64,000 nt of DNA from Endozoicomonas sp. OPT23. GTDB taxonomy: Bacteria > Pseudomonadota > Gammaproteobacteria > Pseudomonadales > Endozoicomonadaceae. Numbering within the stretch: position 1 is the first letter of the stretch; every line of letters begins with the position of its first letter. The notes below the pieces were generated by a model that saw nothing but the letters and a program-made list of their open reading frames with translations, was not told where the DNA came from and made no database searches. Made by a program: the position numbers and the translations under genes. Where the stretch lies: contig NZ_PPFD01000002.1 in assembly GCF_009653635.1 (NCBI RefSeq), positions 682,001-746,000 on the forward strand, in the 5' to 3' direction. This document shows positions 8,120-17,624 of this stretch, piece by piece.

Positions 8120-9688
8120 ATGGACGGCAATCCGGGCATTTATGGCGGTGTGAAAACGACGAAGGAGTCGGCATTCAGAAAGGAAAAACAACAGGTTGAA
8201 GAAGAGCTTGAAGGACTGAAGCATTCAAAAAGCAGCCTGAATAAGCTGGTCCGGCTGGAAAATGGGCAGTTAAAGTTGGGCCCCAAGAGCAAGAAAACTG
8301 TCTGGGGATTGAAGTTTGTTCGAGTGATTCTTGGGGATATCAAGCCTGTAATGAAAAGGCTTGATGCCATTCAGAAGCTTGAGCAGCAACAAGCGGCTGA
8401 TGCGGTGAAAAAGCTTAGAAAAGTCAAAGTCTTGCCCAGAGAAACACCCGTTGAACAAGGACTGACCCTAAAAGAAAGCCTTGAGGCTGTGAAAAGCAGC
8501 GCCTCTGTTCATACCGTACCTAAAGGTGATCGTGTTCGTGCTCCTTATATGAATCCGGAGTCACGATATTTCAAGCAATCCAAAAAAGCGCCAGACTTAA
8601 AGCAGTTGCAGCTGATTGAAGACAGGGAGTATCGGCTGGTTCCATCCCCACGAGATGTGGAGCGAAAACTTGATTCAGAGTTTCTTGCCTGTAAGGAGCA
8701 ACAGAAAAGACAGGGTGAAGATACAGTCTTCTCAGGTAAACAGGCGACAAGTGATGGCTTTGATGATGGTGTGCAGGAAGGGAGTAAGAAGCTGACGCTG
8801 ACCTGGCCAGTGAAGAATAGGCCAGGGGAAACGTTTGATGGTAGTTATGATCTCAAATATACAACCGTTGAAGGAACTGACTCAGGAATCTGCTCAACGC
8901 AGGGGTTGCAGGTCCAGTATGAAAATCAGGACAGAAGTCTGGCGACAACTTTTGATATTAATGTGGCAGGAAGAAAGCAGGTAGTCAGCCTGACAGGCGT
9001 TTTTGATGGTCATGGTCGCAGTGACGCTGCTGATTATGCCAAAGCTCATATTGCCGAAAAACTTCAGGCAAGATTGAATGAGTACGGTTCAAAAGAATTG
9101 ACTGATACAGTGATATGGAATGCGATAAAGGTCGCCTTTGTCGATTTGAACCACTCCTTTTTACATGATTCATCTGACCGGGAAGCAAGTGCAGGTACCA
9201 CCATCAACGTAGCTCTGAAAATTGGTAATCAGTTGTGGGTTGGTAATCTTGGTGATTCCAGAGCAATGATACTTACCGAAAGCGGTAAGAGCATTCAGTT
9301 GAGTGAAGATGCAGACCTTGAAGATGCGAAATACCAGCAGGGAGTTGAGGTCCGGGGTGGACAAGTAACAGACCTTCAATGGTCCGGAAAGACATTTAAG
9401 CGGGTGAACAACACGCTAGGAACTGCCAGATCAATGGGGGAACATAATCAAATGGGAGCTGTCAGCGGCCGACCAAAAATCACCAAAATAAAGCTTGAGC
9501 AGGGGATGTCTCTAGTACAAGTCAGTGATGGTATAACTCAGAAAGCGAAAACAGAGGATATAGGTTCTGAGGTGCATCGAAGCCTGAAAGAAGGCCAAAC
9601 GACAGCCCAAGCTGCCACTAATGTTGTTGAAAGAGCATTGCGAACTCAGTCAGTTGACCACCTGACAGCAGTGGTAACGAAATTTTGA
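8120..9688 (+). CDS. Eukaryote-like PP2C-family Ser/Thr phosphatase with long N-terminal extension
   Basis: This 522-residue protein has a charged, Lys/Glu-rich N-terminal half with no recognisable domain (residues 1-220, partly coiled-coil-like) and a C-terminal PP2C domain. Visible PP2C signatures are GVFDGHG (293-299), AGTT (358-361), GNLGDSRA (375-382), NNTLGTARSMG (430-440), VSDGI (468-472) and DHLTAVV (513-519), where the usual DN is DH. The metal-binding Asp residues are present, so an active Mn/Mg phosphatase is likely. A good AGGAAA ribosome site precedes the ATG. There is no signal peptide or membrane segment. The extension and eukaryote-like style fit a translocated host effector (inference), but a bacterial regulatory phosphatase is possible. 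It is a lone gene wedged between malS and glgP. Confidence 0.82.
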   Translation: MDGNPGIYGGVKTTKESAFRKEKQQVEEELEGLKHSKSSLNKLVRLENGQLKLGPKSKKTVWGLKFVRVILGDIKPVMKRLDAIQKLEQQQAADAVKKLRKVKVLPRETPVEQGLTLKESLEAVKSSASVHTVPKGDRVRAPYMNPESRYFKQSKKAPDLKQLQLIEDREYRLVPSPRDVERKLDSEFLACKEQQKRQGEDTVFSGKQATSDGFDDGVQEGSKKLTLTWPVKNRPGETFDGSYDLKYTTVEGTDSGICSTQGLQVQYENQDRSLATTFDINVAGRKQVVSLTGVFDGHGRSDAADYAKAHIAEKLQARLNEYGSKELTDTVIWNAIKVAFVDLNHSFLHDSSDREASAGTTINVALKIGNQLWVGNLGDSRAMILTESGKSIQLSEDADLEDAKYQQGVEVRGGQVTDLQWSGKTFKRVNNTLGTARSMGEHNQMGAVSGRPKITKIKLEQGMSLVQVSDGITQKAKTEDIGSEVHRSLKEGQTTAQAATNVVERALRTQSVDHLTAVVTKF

Positions 9689-9748
9689 ATGATTTTCAGA
9701 GCAGTCATTTTGATTTGTAAAAATGTGCAGTTCATGGGTTTTTCAGAA

Positions 9749-9786
9749 AAGCTACTTTGTGATACTTACGCAAAGTAGCTTTTTTC
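9749..9786 (+). terminator. Intrinsic terminator of the PP2C gene
   Basis: AAGCTACTTTG and CAAAGTAGCTT form an 11-base stem around a 10-base loop, followed by a T-rich run. Confidence 0.88.
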
Positions 9787-9867
9787 TTTTGTATTTTGAT
9801 CTGATGTAAACAATAAGCGTCAGATCATTTCTCTCAAACACATATGAGTAAGGCTCAGGCCAGTTCT

Positions 9868-9883
9868 GTGTAATCGTTTACAC
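9868..9883. promoter_or_regulatory. LacI-type operator upstream of glgP
   Basis: GTGTAATCGTTTACAC is a 16-base palindrome with 7 of 8 pairs matching. Its inner 14 bases equal the site before the GH31 gene. It is 133 bases before the preferred glgP start. The rest of the 327-base gap between the PP2C gene and glgP holds the terminator above and a lone half-site TGTAAAC near 9804. Confidence 0.6.
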
Positions 9884-10015
9884 CGCTTACAGGCTTTTAA
9901 TCGCTCCTTTCAGCCCTAATAATTTATGGCAATTCGGCACGACTGCAGTTTTTCGCATTGCAGCTTTTACATTGTAACGGTCAGTGCCCAGATTATTAAC
10001 TTGAACGGGATTGCC

Positions 10016-12478
10016 ATGAGTTCCAAGAAATCCAAAACCAAGCAAATCAAGCCAGCTGTTTCTGCTGCAGATATTTCTGAAGCAGTAAACCGTCATCTTC
10101 AACAATCTCTCGGACTGGAGCGTGAAGAAGCAGGCCCTCATGAACTCTGGGAAGCCCTGAGTCTGGCTGTCCGTGAAATCGGGCTGCAGAAGATTCGTGC
10201 CACACGCCAGAAAGAAAGCAGTGAAAAAGCCCGTCGGGTTTACTACCTGTCACTGGAGTTTCTGGTAGGTCGTCTGCTGGGTAACAACCTGCACAACCTA
10301 GGTATCTATGATCAGGCCGAGAAGGCCATGGCAGAACATGGTGTTTCCCTAGTTGATGTTCTGGAGAGTGAATCGGATCCTGCACTGGGTAATGGTGGTC
10401 TGGGTCGTCTGGCGGCCTGCTTTATGGATTCTCTGGCAACGCTGGATACGCCTGCCATGGGTTACGGTATCAACTACCGCTTTGGTCTGTTCAAGCAGGG
10501 TATTGCCGGTGGCCGTCAGACTGAATCTCCGGATGCATGGCGTGAAGATCACTTCCCATGGGGTAAGGAGCGTCCAAAGCGCAAGCAGACAGTGCGTCTC
10601 TATGGTCGTGTAGTAGAAAAGGATGGCAAGGCCAGCTGGGAAGACACCAAAGAAATCATGGGTATGCCATGGGATGTGCCGGTCACCGGTTACAATACCG
10701 ACACCGTTAACACTCTGCGTCTGTGGGAAAGCCGTGCTGCTGAAGGTTTTGACCTGACCAGCTTTGACCGTGGCCACTATATGGATTCACGCTCAAAGGA
10801 GATTAATGCTGAAAACATCAGTCAGGTTCTCTACCCGAACGATAATCATGATGCCGGTAAAGAACTGCGCCTGATTCAGCAGTACTTCTTTGTTGCCTGC
10901 TCAATGGCAGACCTGATTGCCCGTTACAAGCGTGAAAACGGTGACAGCTGGGCTGACTTTGGCAAGAAAGTCATTATGCAGCTGAACGACACTCACCCGG
11001 CTATTGCTGTAGCCGAATTTATGCGAGTTCTTCTGGATGAAGAAGGTTTCGAATTTGATGAAGCCTTGAAACTGTGTCGTCAGGTTTTTGCTTATACCAA
11101 CCACACTCTGCTGCCGGAAGCTCTGGAAAAATGGCCAGCACAGTTGATCGGTAAAGTTCTGCCAAGACATATGCAGATCATCTACCGCATTAACTATTTC
11201 TTCCTGCACACAGAAGTAGAAGCCCAATGGCCGGGTGATGACAGTATGAAGCGTCGTCTGTCGATTATTGAAGAGCCGGAACAGCCTGGTGGTGACCAGA
11301 TAGTTCGTATGGCTTACCTGTCTGTTGTCGGCAGTAACAAGGTGAACGGTGTTGCAGCCATTCACAGTAAGCTGGTTCAGGACATGCTGTTCCCTGAATT
11401 CCACAAAATGTGGCCTGAGAAAATTGTTAACGTCACCAACGGTGTAACTCCCCGTCGCTGGCTGGACCATTGCAACCCTGAACTGGCCAAGCTGATCGAC
11501 AGCAAGATCAAGGGTGACTGGCGTGGCAAGCTGGATCTGCTGGATAAGGCTAATGCTTATGCAGATGACCCTGCCTTCCAAAAGAAGTTTGCTGAAATCA
11601 AGCTGGACAACAAGCGCAAGCTGGCTGCTGTAATCAAGCAGGAGTGCGGTATTGAAGTAAACCCTGAGGCGATCTTTGACGTCCAGATCAAACGTCTGCA
11701 CGAGTACAAGCGACAGCAACTGAGCCTGCTGCATATCATGGCACTCTACCGTCGTCTGCTGGAAAATCCTGAACTGGATGTGCCACCAAGAGTCTTTATC
11801 TTTGGTGCCAAGGCTGCCCCTGGTTACAAGGTCGCCAAGACGATTATTCATGCGATTAACCGTGTAGCGGATCGAATCAACAACGATCGTCGTATTAAAG
11901 ACAAGCTGAAAGTTGTCTTTATTCCTAACTACCGCGTCAGCCTGGCAGAAAAAATTATTCCTGCAGCGGATGTATCCGAGCAGATTTCCACAGCGGGTTT
12001 TGAAGCATCCGGTACCGGTAACATGAAGATGGCGCTGAACGGTGCTCTGACTGTTGGTACCATGGATGGTGCAAACGTCGAGATTGCGGAAGAGGTGGGT
12101 GATGACAACATCTTTATCTTCGGTCTCACCGTTGATCAGGTGTCAGAACTTCGTGATCGCGGTTACAGCTCCTGGGATATTTACAACAGTAATGAAGAGC
12201 TGAAAGCTGTGATCGACTGGCTGGCTTCCGGTGAACTGTGCCCGGATGAACCTGAAGCTTTCCGCCCGATAGTAGAATCACTGCTGGATCGTGGTGACTA
12301 TTTCCTTACACTGGCCGACTATCAGGCATACAGTGATGCCCACGACCGAATTGTAGATACCTGGAAAACACCGGCGATCTGGTGGAAGAAGGCTATTATC
12401 AATTCTGCGTCCATGGGTAAGTTTTCTTCTGACCGTTCCATTGCCGATTACAATAGAACGATCTGGATGATGGACTGA
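10016..12478 (+). CDS. glgP: Glycogen/maltodextrin phosphorylase
   Basis: This enzyme releases glucose-1-phosphate from alpha-1,4-glucan ends with pyridoxal phosphate. The pyridoxal-lysine motif EASGTGNMKMALNG is near the C-terminus, and ALGNGGLGRLAACF, YFFVACSMADL and VTNGVTPRRWL are family signatures. An in-frame ATG at 9926 would give 850 residues, but the extra 30 residues do not look like phosphorylase. The ATG at 10016 gives 820 residues, near the family's usual length, and is preceded by AACGGGA. It begins the glg gene run; glgX follows after a short gap containing a hairpin. The upstream LacI-type operator links glycogen breakdown to maltodextrin control. GlgP and MalP cannot be separated by these motifs; the glg context favours GlgP. 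Confidence 0.93.
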   Translation: MSSKKSKTKQIKPAVSAADISEAVNRHLQQSLGLEREEAGPHELWEALSLAVREIGLQKIRATRQKESSEKARRVYYLSLEFLVGRLLGNNLHNLGIYDQAEKAMAEHGVSLVDVLESESDPALGNGGLGRLAACFMDSLATLDTPAMGYGINYRFGLFKQGIAGGRQTESPDAWREDHFPWGKERPKRKQTVRLYGRVVEKDGKASWEDTKEIMGMPWDVPVTGYNTDTVNTLRLWESRAAEGFDLTSFDRGHYMDSRSKEINAENISQVLYPNDNHDAGKELRLIQQYFFVACSMADLIARYKRENGDSWADFGKKVIMQLNDTHPAIAVAEFMRVLLDEEGFEFDEALKLCRQVFAYTNHTLLPEALEKWPAQLIGKVLPRHMQIIYRINYFFLHTEVEAQWPGDDSMKRRLSIIEEPEQPGGDQIVRMAYLSVVGSNKVNGVAAIHSKLVQDMLFPEFHKMWPEKIVNVTNGVTPRRWLDHCNPELAKLIDSKIKGDWRGKLDLLDKANAYADDPAFQKKFAEIKLDNKRKLAAVIKQECGIEVNPEAIFDVQIKRLHEYKRQQLSLLHIMALYRRLLENPELDVPPRVFIFGAKAAPGYKVAKTIIHAINRVADRINNDRRIKDKLKVVFIPNYRVSLAEKIIPAADVSEQISTAGFEASGTGNMKMALNGALTVGTMDGANVEIAEEVGDDNIFIFGLTVDQVSELRDRGYSSWDIYNSNEELKAVIDWLASGELCPDEPEAFRPIVESLLDRGDYFLTLADYQAYSDAHDRIVDTWKTPAIWWKKAIINSASMGKFSSDRSIADYNRTIWMMD

Positions 12479-12502
12479 TTACTCTGCCATTCAATTGGAA
12501 AG

Positions 12503-12524
12503 CGGCGCCAGGTGCGCCGTTTTT
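12503..12524 (+). terminator. Terminator or attenuator between glgP and glgX
   Basis: CGGCGC and GCGCCG form a stem around CAGGT, followed by five T. It lies between the glgP stop and the preferred glgX start and would lower read-through into glgX. Confidence 0.7.
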
Positions 12525-12563
12525 CCATGTCGATGTATAAATAGTCAATTTCAAGCGAACACT

Positions 12564-14654
12564 GTGACTTCCGAATTTATAACCTCTTCAGGCCAGCCTC
12601 ACCTCCAGGGTGCAACGCTGGTGAACTCTCTCCTTGAGTCCGTCAGTAGTGATCAGGCGACAGGTGTCAATTTTGCGGTTTATGCACCTGCTGCACGGCA
12701 GGTGTGGCTCTGTCTGTTTGATTCCGGGGGGCATGAACAGACTCTGCCTATGGAACCTTCGAGCCAGGGTGTCTGGCATCTGTATGTTGAAGGTTTATTG
12801 GCAGGGCAATCCTATGGTTTCCGGGCTGACGGTGAATGGCAGGAACATGCCAGCCCGAGTTTCAACAAGCATAAATTGCTGCTTGATCCATACAGCCGTG
12901 AAGTAAAAGGTAGCCTGAACTGGTCGTCCAGTCTTTTTGATTACAAAAAAGATTGTGATGGACAGGTTGTTTTCAATGATGAAGACAGTGCTGTCGATAT
13001 GCCCAGAAGTGTTGTTCGTGAAACGACATTCGACTGGCAGTCGGTACGTCGACCACGGACTTCAAGATCAGATAGTTTTATTTATGAGTTGCACGTAAAA
13101 GGGTTTACCAGACAGCACCCGGAAGTACCGGAAGAACTTCGTGGTACCTATCTGGGGCTGTGTCAGCCAGTAGTGATCGACTATTTTAAAAAGCTGGGAG
13201 TCACCGCCGTTGAGTTGTTGCCAGTGACTTCCATGGTCAGTGAAGAGCGTCTTCATAACATGGGGCTGAGCAATTACTGGGGTTACAACCCGCTTTGTAT
13301 GATGGCGCCGGAACCATCACTGGCAGTTAAGGATCCGGTCACCGAATTCAAGACAATGGTTCGTGAATTGCACCGTGCAGGCATCGAAGTGCTGATGGAT
13401 GTGGTCTATAACCATACCTGTGAAACCGGCATCGATGGCCCCAGTCTCAGTATGCGTGGTCTGGCCGAAAATGATTACTACCTGGTTGAGCAGCATGACG
13501 GACATCTGGAGTCCGTTAATTACACCGGCTGTGGCAATACCATGAATTTTGACAGCCCGCAGACGCTAAAACTGACCATGGATACTTTGAGAGTCTGGGC
13601 TGAAGAGTACCAGATTGATGGTTTCCGGTTTGATCTTGCACCTACCATGGCCAGACAGCATAGAACTTACAAGCAGGACAGCAACTTCTTTCGAAGCATT
13701 CATCAGGATCCATTACTGGGTTCTCTGAAAATGATTGCCGAGCCCTGGGATATTGGTCCCGAAGGCTATCAACTGGCCCAGTTTCCGCAGCAATGGCAGG
13801 AATGGAGCGATCGCTACAGAGACAGTATCCGCTCTTTCTGGCGTGGAGATAATGGCCGGCTGGCAGAAATGGGCTGGCGTATTTCAGGCTCTGAAGATGT
13901 GTTCGGTGCTGATCGACCTATGGCCAGTATTAACTATATCTGCAGCCATGACGGCTTCACCCTGAACGACCTGGTCTCATACAACGAACGTCATAACCTT
14001 GCTAACGGTGAAGAAAACCGTGACGGCGATCAGCACAATTTTTCCTGTAATTACGGTGTTGAAGGTGAGACAGATGACCGACAGATGACTGGCAGACGAT
14101 TGCGGATTCGGAAGAATATGCTGGCGATGCTGATGTTGTCCCGTGGCACGCCAATGTTGATGGCTGGTGATGAATTCAGTAATAGTCAAGGCGGTAACAA
14201 TAATGCTTACTGTCAGGATTCCTCACTGTCGTGGTTGAACTGGAGCTGGCTGAGTGATGAGAACAGTGATGGTACCCGCCTTCAGACGTTTCTCAGTGAG
14301 CTGACTGAGTTTCGAAATACGCAGTCTTGGCTTAAAGGCGATGGTGGTCGTACGGGTATTGACTGGTTTGATCCTGATGGCGGTGCCTTGACTGAGCGCA
14401 GCCTGGGTGAGTTGGCTGGAGGCTGCCTCTGTATCAGGTTAACGACAGAAGCTGATAGAAGAAGTCTCTATATTCTTCTGAACAACACTGGCAATACCAG
14501 GAAGTTTCATGTGCCTGCTGCGGATTCTCACAAATTCTGGAGTCGACAGCTGGATACCAGCCTGGATCAACCTTTTACCAGTCAACCACTGCTGACCAGA
14601 GGCTGGTACGAAGTGTCGGAAAACAGTTTGGTGGTTATTGAAGAAAGCAGTTAA
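12564..14654 (+). CDS. glgX: Glycogen debranching enzyme
   Basis: This GH13 enzyme cuts alpha-1,6 branches in glycogen shortened by phosphorylase. An N-terminal CBM48-type domain (VNFAVYAPAARQVWLCLFD) precedes the barrel. The motifs are DVVYNH, GFRFDLA (nucleophile Asp), IAEPWD (acid Glu) and ICSHDGFTLNDLVSYNERHN, with the GlgX-type QGGNNNAYCQD near the C-terminal end of the barrel. I chose the GTG at 12564, giving 696 residues. An upstream ATG at 12495 is open but would translate through the terminator hairpin and add a segment unlike the family. The ribosome site is weak in either case. A separate hairpin with T-run ends the glgP-glgX unit before glgC. Confidence 0.9.
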   Translation: MTSEFITSSGQPHLQGATLVNSLLESVSSDQATGVNFAVYAPAARQVWLCLFDSGGHEQTLPMEPSSQGVWHLYVEGLLAGQSYGFRADGEWQEHASPSFNKHKLLLDPYSREVKGSLNWSSSLFDYKKDCDGQVVFNDEDSAVDMPRSVVRETTFDWQSVRRPRTSRSDSFIYELHVKGFTRQHPEVPEELRGTYLGLCQPVVIDYFKKLGVTAVELLPVTSMVSEERLHNMGLSNYWGYNPLCMMAPEPSLAVKDPVTEFKTMVRELHRAGIEVLMDVVYNHTCETGIDGPSLSMRGLAENDYYLVEQHDGHLESVNYTGCGNTMNFDSPQTLKLTMDTLRVWAEEYQIDGFRFDLAPTMARQHRTYKQDSNFFRSIHQDPLLGSLKMIAEPWDIGPEGYQLAQFPQQWQEWSDRYRDSIRSFWRGDNGRLAEMGWRISGSEDVFGADRPMASINYICSHDGFTLNDLVSYNERHNLANGEENRDGDQHNFSCNYGVEGETDDRQMTGRRLRIRKNMLAMLMLSRGTPMLMAGDEFSNSQGGNNNAYCQDSSLSWLNWSWLSDENSDGTRLQTFLSELTEFRNTQSWLKGDGGRTGIDWFDPDGGALTERSLGELAGGCLCIRLTTEADRRSLYILLNNTGNTRKFHVPAADSHKFWSRQLDTSLDQPFTSQPLLTRGWYEVSENSLVVIEESS

Positions 14655-14695
14655 GAAACTGTTTCTGATTAACAGAGCATAATTCGCTATAAATC

Positions 14696-14725
14696 GACAT
14701 TAAAGCGCTAGCTTTAGTGTCTTTT
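14696..14725 (+). terminator. Intrinsic terminator of glgX
   Basis: GACATTAAAGC and GCTTTAGTGTC pair over 11 positions with one wobble around GCTA, followed by TTTT. Confidence 0.75.
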
Positions 14726-14816
14726 GACTCCAGACAAAACAGCTGTCTGGATACGGTATTACTATATTGCTACTACCCTGACAGTGACTCTGGCGTAGTC
14801 TCGAAAAACTTCCGGA

Positions 14817-14855
14817 GTTACTTTTCCCCTTTGCGGAGCAAGGGGGAAAAGTAAC
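14817..14855. repeat. Long hairpin in the glgC leader region
   Basis: GTTACTTTTCCCC pairs with GGGGAAAAGTAAC around a GC-containing loop, for a stem of about 15 pairs. There is no following T-run, so it is not a standard terminator. The outer GTTACTTTT/AAAAGTAAC ends resemble those of the larger inverted repeat at 28104-28205, suggesting a related mobile-type repeat or a leader structure controlling glgC. Confidence 0.6.
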
Positions 14856-14932
14856 ATTAGAAAGAAGAATTTTTTGCAGGACTGCTCCTATGGCTGTCAG
14901 GGGTTGAACCTATCTTTCAGGAGTAGATATAA

Positions 14933-16156
14933 GTGTCGTCTATCCTATCCATGATTCTTGCCGGTGGTGAAGGCTCCCGCCTTTCTCCACTGACCGGTAT
15001 GCGTGCCAAGCCAGCTGTACCCTTTGGCGGACAGTATCGAATTATTGACTTTGTACTGAGCAATTTCGTTAACTCGGACATACACCAGATTTATGTACTG
15101 ACCCAGTTTAAATCCCATTCGCTGCATAAACACCTCCAGCGTTGCTGGCGTATTGCAGGTCTGTCAGACAAGTTTATCGATACCCTGCCGGCACAGATGA
15201 TGACCGGGCCAAACTGGTATCAGGGCACGGCTGATGCCATTTATCAGAATCTGGAACTGATTGAATCAGCCAATCCGGATACTGTCTGCATTTTTGGTGG
15301 TGATCATATCTACACCATGGATGTACGGAAAATGGTTACTTTTCATGAAGAGAACTATGCCGTTCTGACGGTTGCTGCCATTCCTGTTCCTGTTGCCGAG
15401 GCTCATCACTTTGGCGTGATTGAAGTAGACGAGCATGGGCAAATGATTGGTTTTGAAGAAAAACCACAGAACAGCCCTAAAACGATTCCGGGAGATCCGG
15501 ATCATGTTCTGGCTTCCATGGGTAACTATGTTTTTGAATCAGATTGTCTAAAGAGTGAGCTGGTGGAAGACAGTAAGGATATTAATTCTGATCATGACTT
15601 TGGTAAAAATATTATTCCATCACTGTACCCACGCGAGAAAGTGATGGTCTATAACTTTGCTGAAAACACGGTTCCTGGCAGTAATCACAAGGGCTATTGG
15701 CGTGACGTGGGTACTCTGGATGCTTACTGGGAAGCCAATATGGATCTGCTTTCCAATAATGCCCAGCTTGATCTGCACAACCTCAAGTGGCCAATCAACA
15801 CTTATATTCCTCCATTTCCACCTGCGCGTATCGCTTTTGAGCGTGAGCAGCGTGAAGGCCAGATCAATAACTCCATGGTAGGAACCGGTTGTATCTTCCA
15901 TGATGTTCATATGGATCATACGGTGACCGGCTATAACGTCGAGATTGGCAACAATACCCGAATTTCTGACTCAGTGATTCTGCCCAATGTGAAAATTGGT
16001 GAAAACTGTGTGATACGAAAAGCCATTATTGATAAGCGTGCTGAAATTGCTCCCGGAACTCAGATTGGCGTTAATCTGGAAGAAGACCGCAAGCGCTTCA
16101 AGGTAACGGAGAGTGGTATCGTTGTGATACCTCGGAGGTCAAAAGTTGGCTTCTAA
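14933..16156 (+). CDS. glgC: Glucose-1-phosphate adenylyltransferase
   Basis: This enzyme makes ADP-glucose from glucose-1-phosphate and ATP, the committed step of bacterial glycogen synthesis. The 407-residue length is normal. The N-terminal nucleotide-binding loop [31 protein letters not shown] and the FGGDHIY metal motif are all visible. The C-terminal third is a left-handed beta-helix with hexapeptide-like repeats ([20 protein letters not shown]). The start is GTG at 14933 behind AGGAG. Its 3' end overlaps glgA by 11 bases, so glgC-glgA-glgB is an operon separate from glgP-glgX. Allosteric control by a glycolytic metabolite is usual in the family; the effector cannot be read here, though gap, pyk and pfkA lie nearby. 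Confidence 0.95.
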   Translation: MSSILSMILAGGEGSRLSPLTGMRAKPAVPFGGQYRIIDFVLSNFVNSDIHQIYVLTQFKSHSLHKHLQRCWRIAGLSDKFIDTLPAQMMTGPNWYQGTADAIYQNLELIESANPDTVCIFGGDHIYTMDVRKMVTFHEENYAVLTVAAIPVPVAEAHHFGVIEVDEHGQMIGFEEKPQNSPKTIPGDPDHVLASMGNYVFESDCLKSELVEDSKDINSDHDFGKNIIPSLYPREKVMVYNFAENTVPGSNHKGYWRDVGTLDAYWEANMDLLSNNAQLDLHNLKWPINTYIPPFPPARIAFEREQREGQINNSMVGTGCIFHDVHMDHTVTGYNVEIGNNTRISDSVILPNVKIGENCVIRKAIIDKRAEIAPGTQIGVNLEEDRKRFKVTESGIVVIPRRSKVGF

Positions 16157-17609
16157 ATCGTCTTCTGAATTGAACGTACTGTTTGCTGTCTCCGAATACG
16201 ATGGCATTGTCAAAACCGGAGGGCTGGCCGATGCGGCTGGCGCTCTGGCGCCGGTTATGAAGGCAAAGGGACACAATATACGGGTAATAATGCCAGCCTA
16301 TCGCGAGGCATTGGCAAAAATTGAGACCCGTTCTGTAGCATCCGGTGCGGTGGCCATGAATCATGAGGAGACGCTCTGGTTTGGTCTTCGTCATGGCCAG
16401 TTGAATGGCATTGATATTTATTTTGTTGAATACAATGACTTTTATGACCGTGATGGTATTTACAGCAGCAACGGTCATGGTTTTCAGGACAACAGCCGTC
16501 GTTTTGCTTTCTTCTGCAAAGCGGCTCTGGAAGCCTGTCGTGTGATGTCCTTTCAGCCTGATGTGATCCATTGTCACGACTGGCCCACCGCTTTACTGCC
16601 TTATTACCTGCGTGTCGATGAGTGTCAGAGTGACTTCTTTAAAACAACCCGTTCACTGCTGACCATCCATAATGCGGCCTATCAGCAGCACACCGGTGTC
16701 TCACAGCTTGATGGAATAGGGGTTAGCTGGCGCTACTTTAATTCTGCCTGTTTTGAAGATTGTGGTCAGATCAACCTTCTGAAAGGCGGCATTGCCTTTG
16801 CGGACAAAATAAATGCGGTCAGCCCCAGCTACGGCAGAGAGCTACTGACGGAAGCAGGTTCTCATGGGCTGGTGGATAGTTTTCGTCGTCGGCAAAAAGA
16901 CCTAACAGGTATTTTAAACGGTTGTGACTATCAGCAGTGGAATCCGGAAACTGATCAGCTGATTCCTACCAACTACTCATCCACTGATTTATCTGGCAAA
17001 CAACTTTGCAAGGAAGCTCTTCAGAAACGAATGGGCTTACCTGTTGCTGTGGATAAACCTGTTTATGGTTTGGTCAGCAGGCTGGCTGAACAGAAAGGTT
17101 TTTCCTTTCTGATGCCGGCCCTCTGGCAGTTTCTGAACCAGGATGTGCAGGTTGTGATGCTGGGCTCAGGTGACAGTCATACTGCCAGTGAATTGCGGAA
17201 GCTTGCTGATTACTTTCCGGATAAGTGCAGCTTTTACGACGGTTTTGATAATGCTCTGGCACACCAGATAGAAGCCGGTGCTGATTTTTTCCTGATGCCT
17301 TCTCTGTTTGAACCCTGTGGTCTGAACCAGATTTACAGCCTTAAATACGCGACCCTGCCTGTCGTCAGGCGTGTTGGCGGGTTGATCGATACGGTTGATG
17401 ACTATGATGCCTCTGGCTCTGAAGGAACCGGGTTTGCCTTTGATGCACCAGAGCCGGGGGCTTTGCTTTCCGCTCTGCATCAGTCTCTGGACGTTTATCG
17501 CGACAGCGATCAGTTCGATCGAATGCGAAAGCAGGCCATGGCCTGTAATTTTGACTGGCAGAACGCAGCAGACAGTTATTGTTCTGTGTACCAGTCAATG
17601 ATTTGTTGA
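16146..17609 (+). CDS. glgA: Glycogen synthase (ADP-glucose type)
   Basis: This GT5 enzyme adds glucose from ADP-glucose to growing alpha-1,4 chains. The N-terminal motif KTGGLADAAGALAP carries the K-T-G-G-L substrate site, HCHDWPTALLPYY is a family signature, and the C-terminal domain holds the LFEPCGLNQIYSLKYATLP retaining-transferase motif. Length is 487 residues, as usual. The start is TTG at 16146, overlapping the end of glgC by 11 bases with GGAGG placed just upstream, which points to translational coupling. glgB follows 15 bases after the stop. Confidence 0.94.
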   Translation: MASKSSSELNVLFAVSEYDGIVKTGGLADAAGALAPVMKAKGHNIRVIMPAYREALAKIETRSVASGAVAMNHEETLWFGLRHGQLNGIDIYFVEYNDFYDRDGIYSSNGHGFQDNSRRFAFFCKAALEACRVMSFQPDVIHCHDWPTALLPYYLRVDECQSDFFKTTRSLLTIHNAAYQQHTGVSQLDGIGVSWRYFNSACFEDCGQINLLKGGIAFADKINAVSPSYGRELLTEAGSHGLVDSFRRRQKDLTGILNGCDYQQWNPETDQLIPTNYSSTDLSGKQLCKEALQKRMGLPVAVDKPVYGLVSRLAEQKGFSFLMPALWQFLNQDVQVVMLGSGDSHTASELRKLADYFPDKCSFYDGFDNALAHQIEAGADFFLMPSLFEPCGLNQIYSLKYATLPVVRRVGGLIDTVDDYDASGSEGTGFAFDAPEPGALLSALHQSLDVYRDSDQFDRMRKQAMACNFDWQNAADSYCSVYQSMIC

Positions 17610-17624
17610 GTTTTGGATTCTCCT

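Noticed and set aside
10901-11851. 316-codon minus-strand frame opposite glgP
   Set aside because: A shadow within a certain phosphorylase gene.
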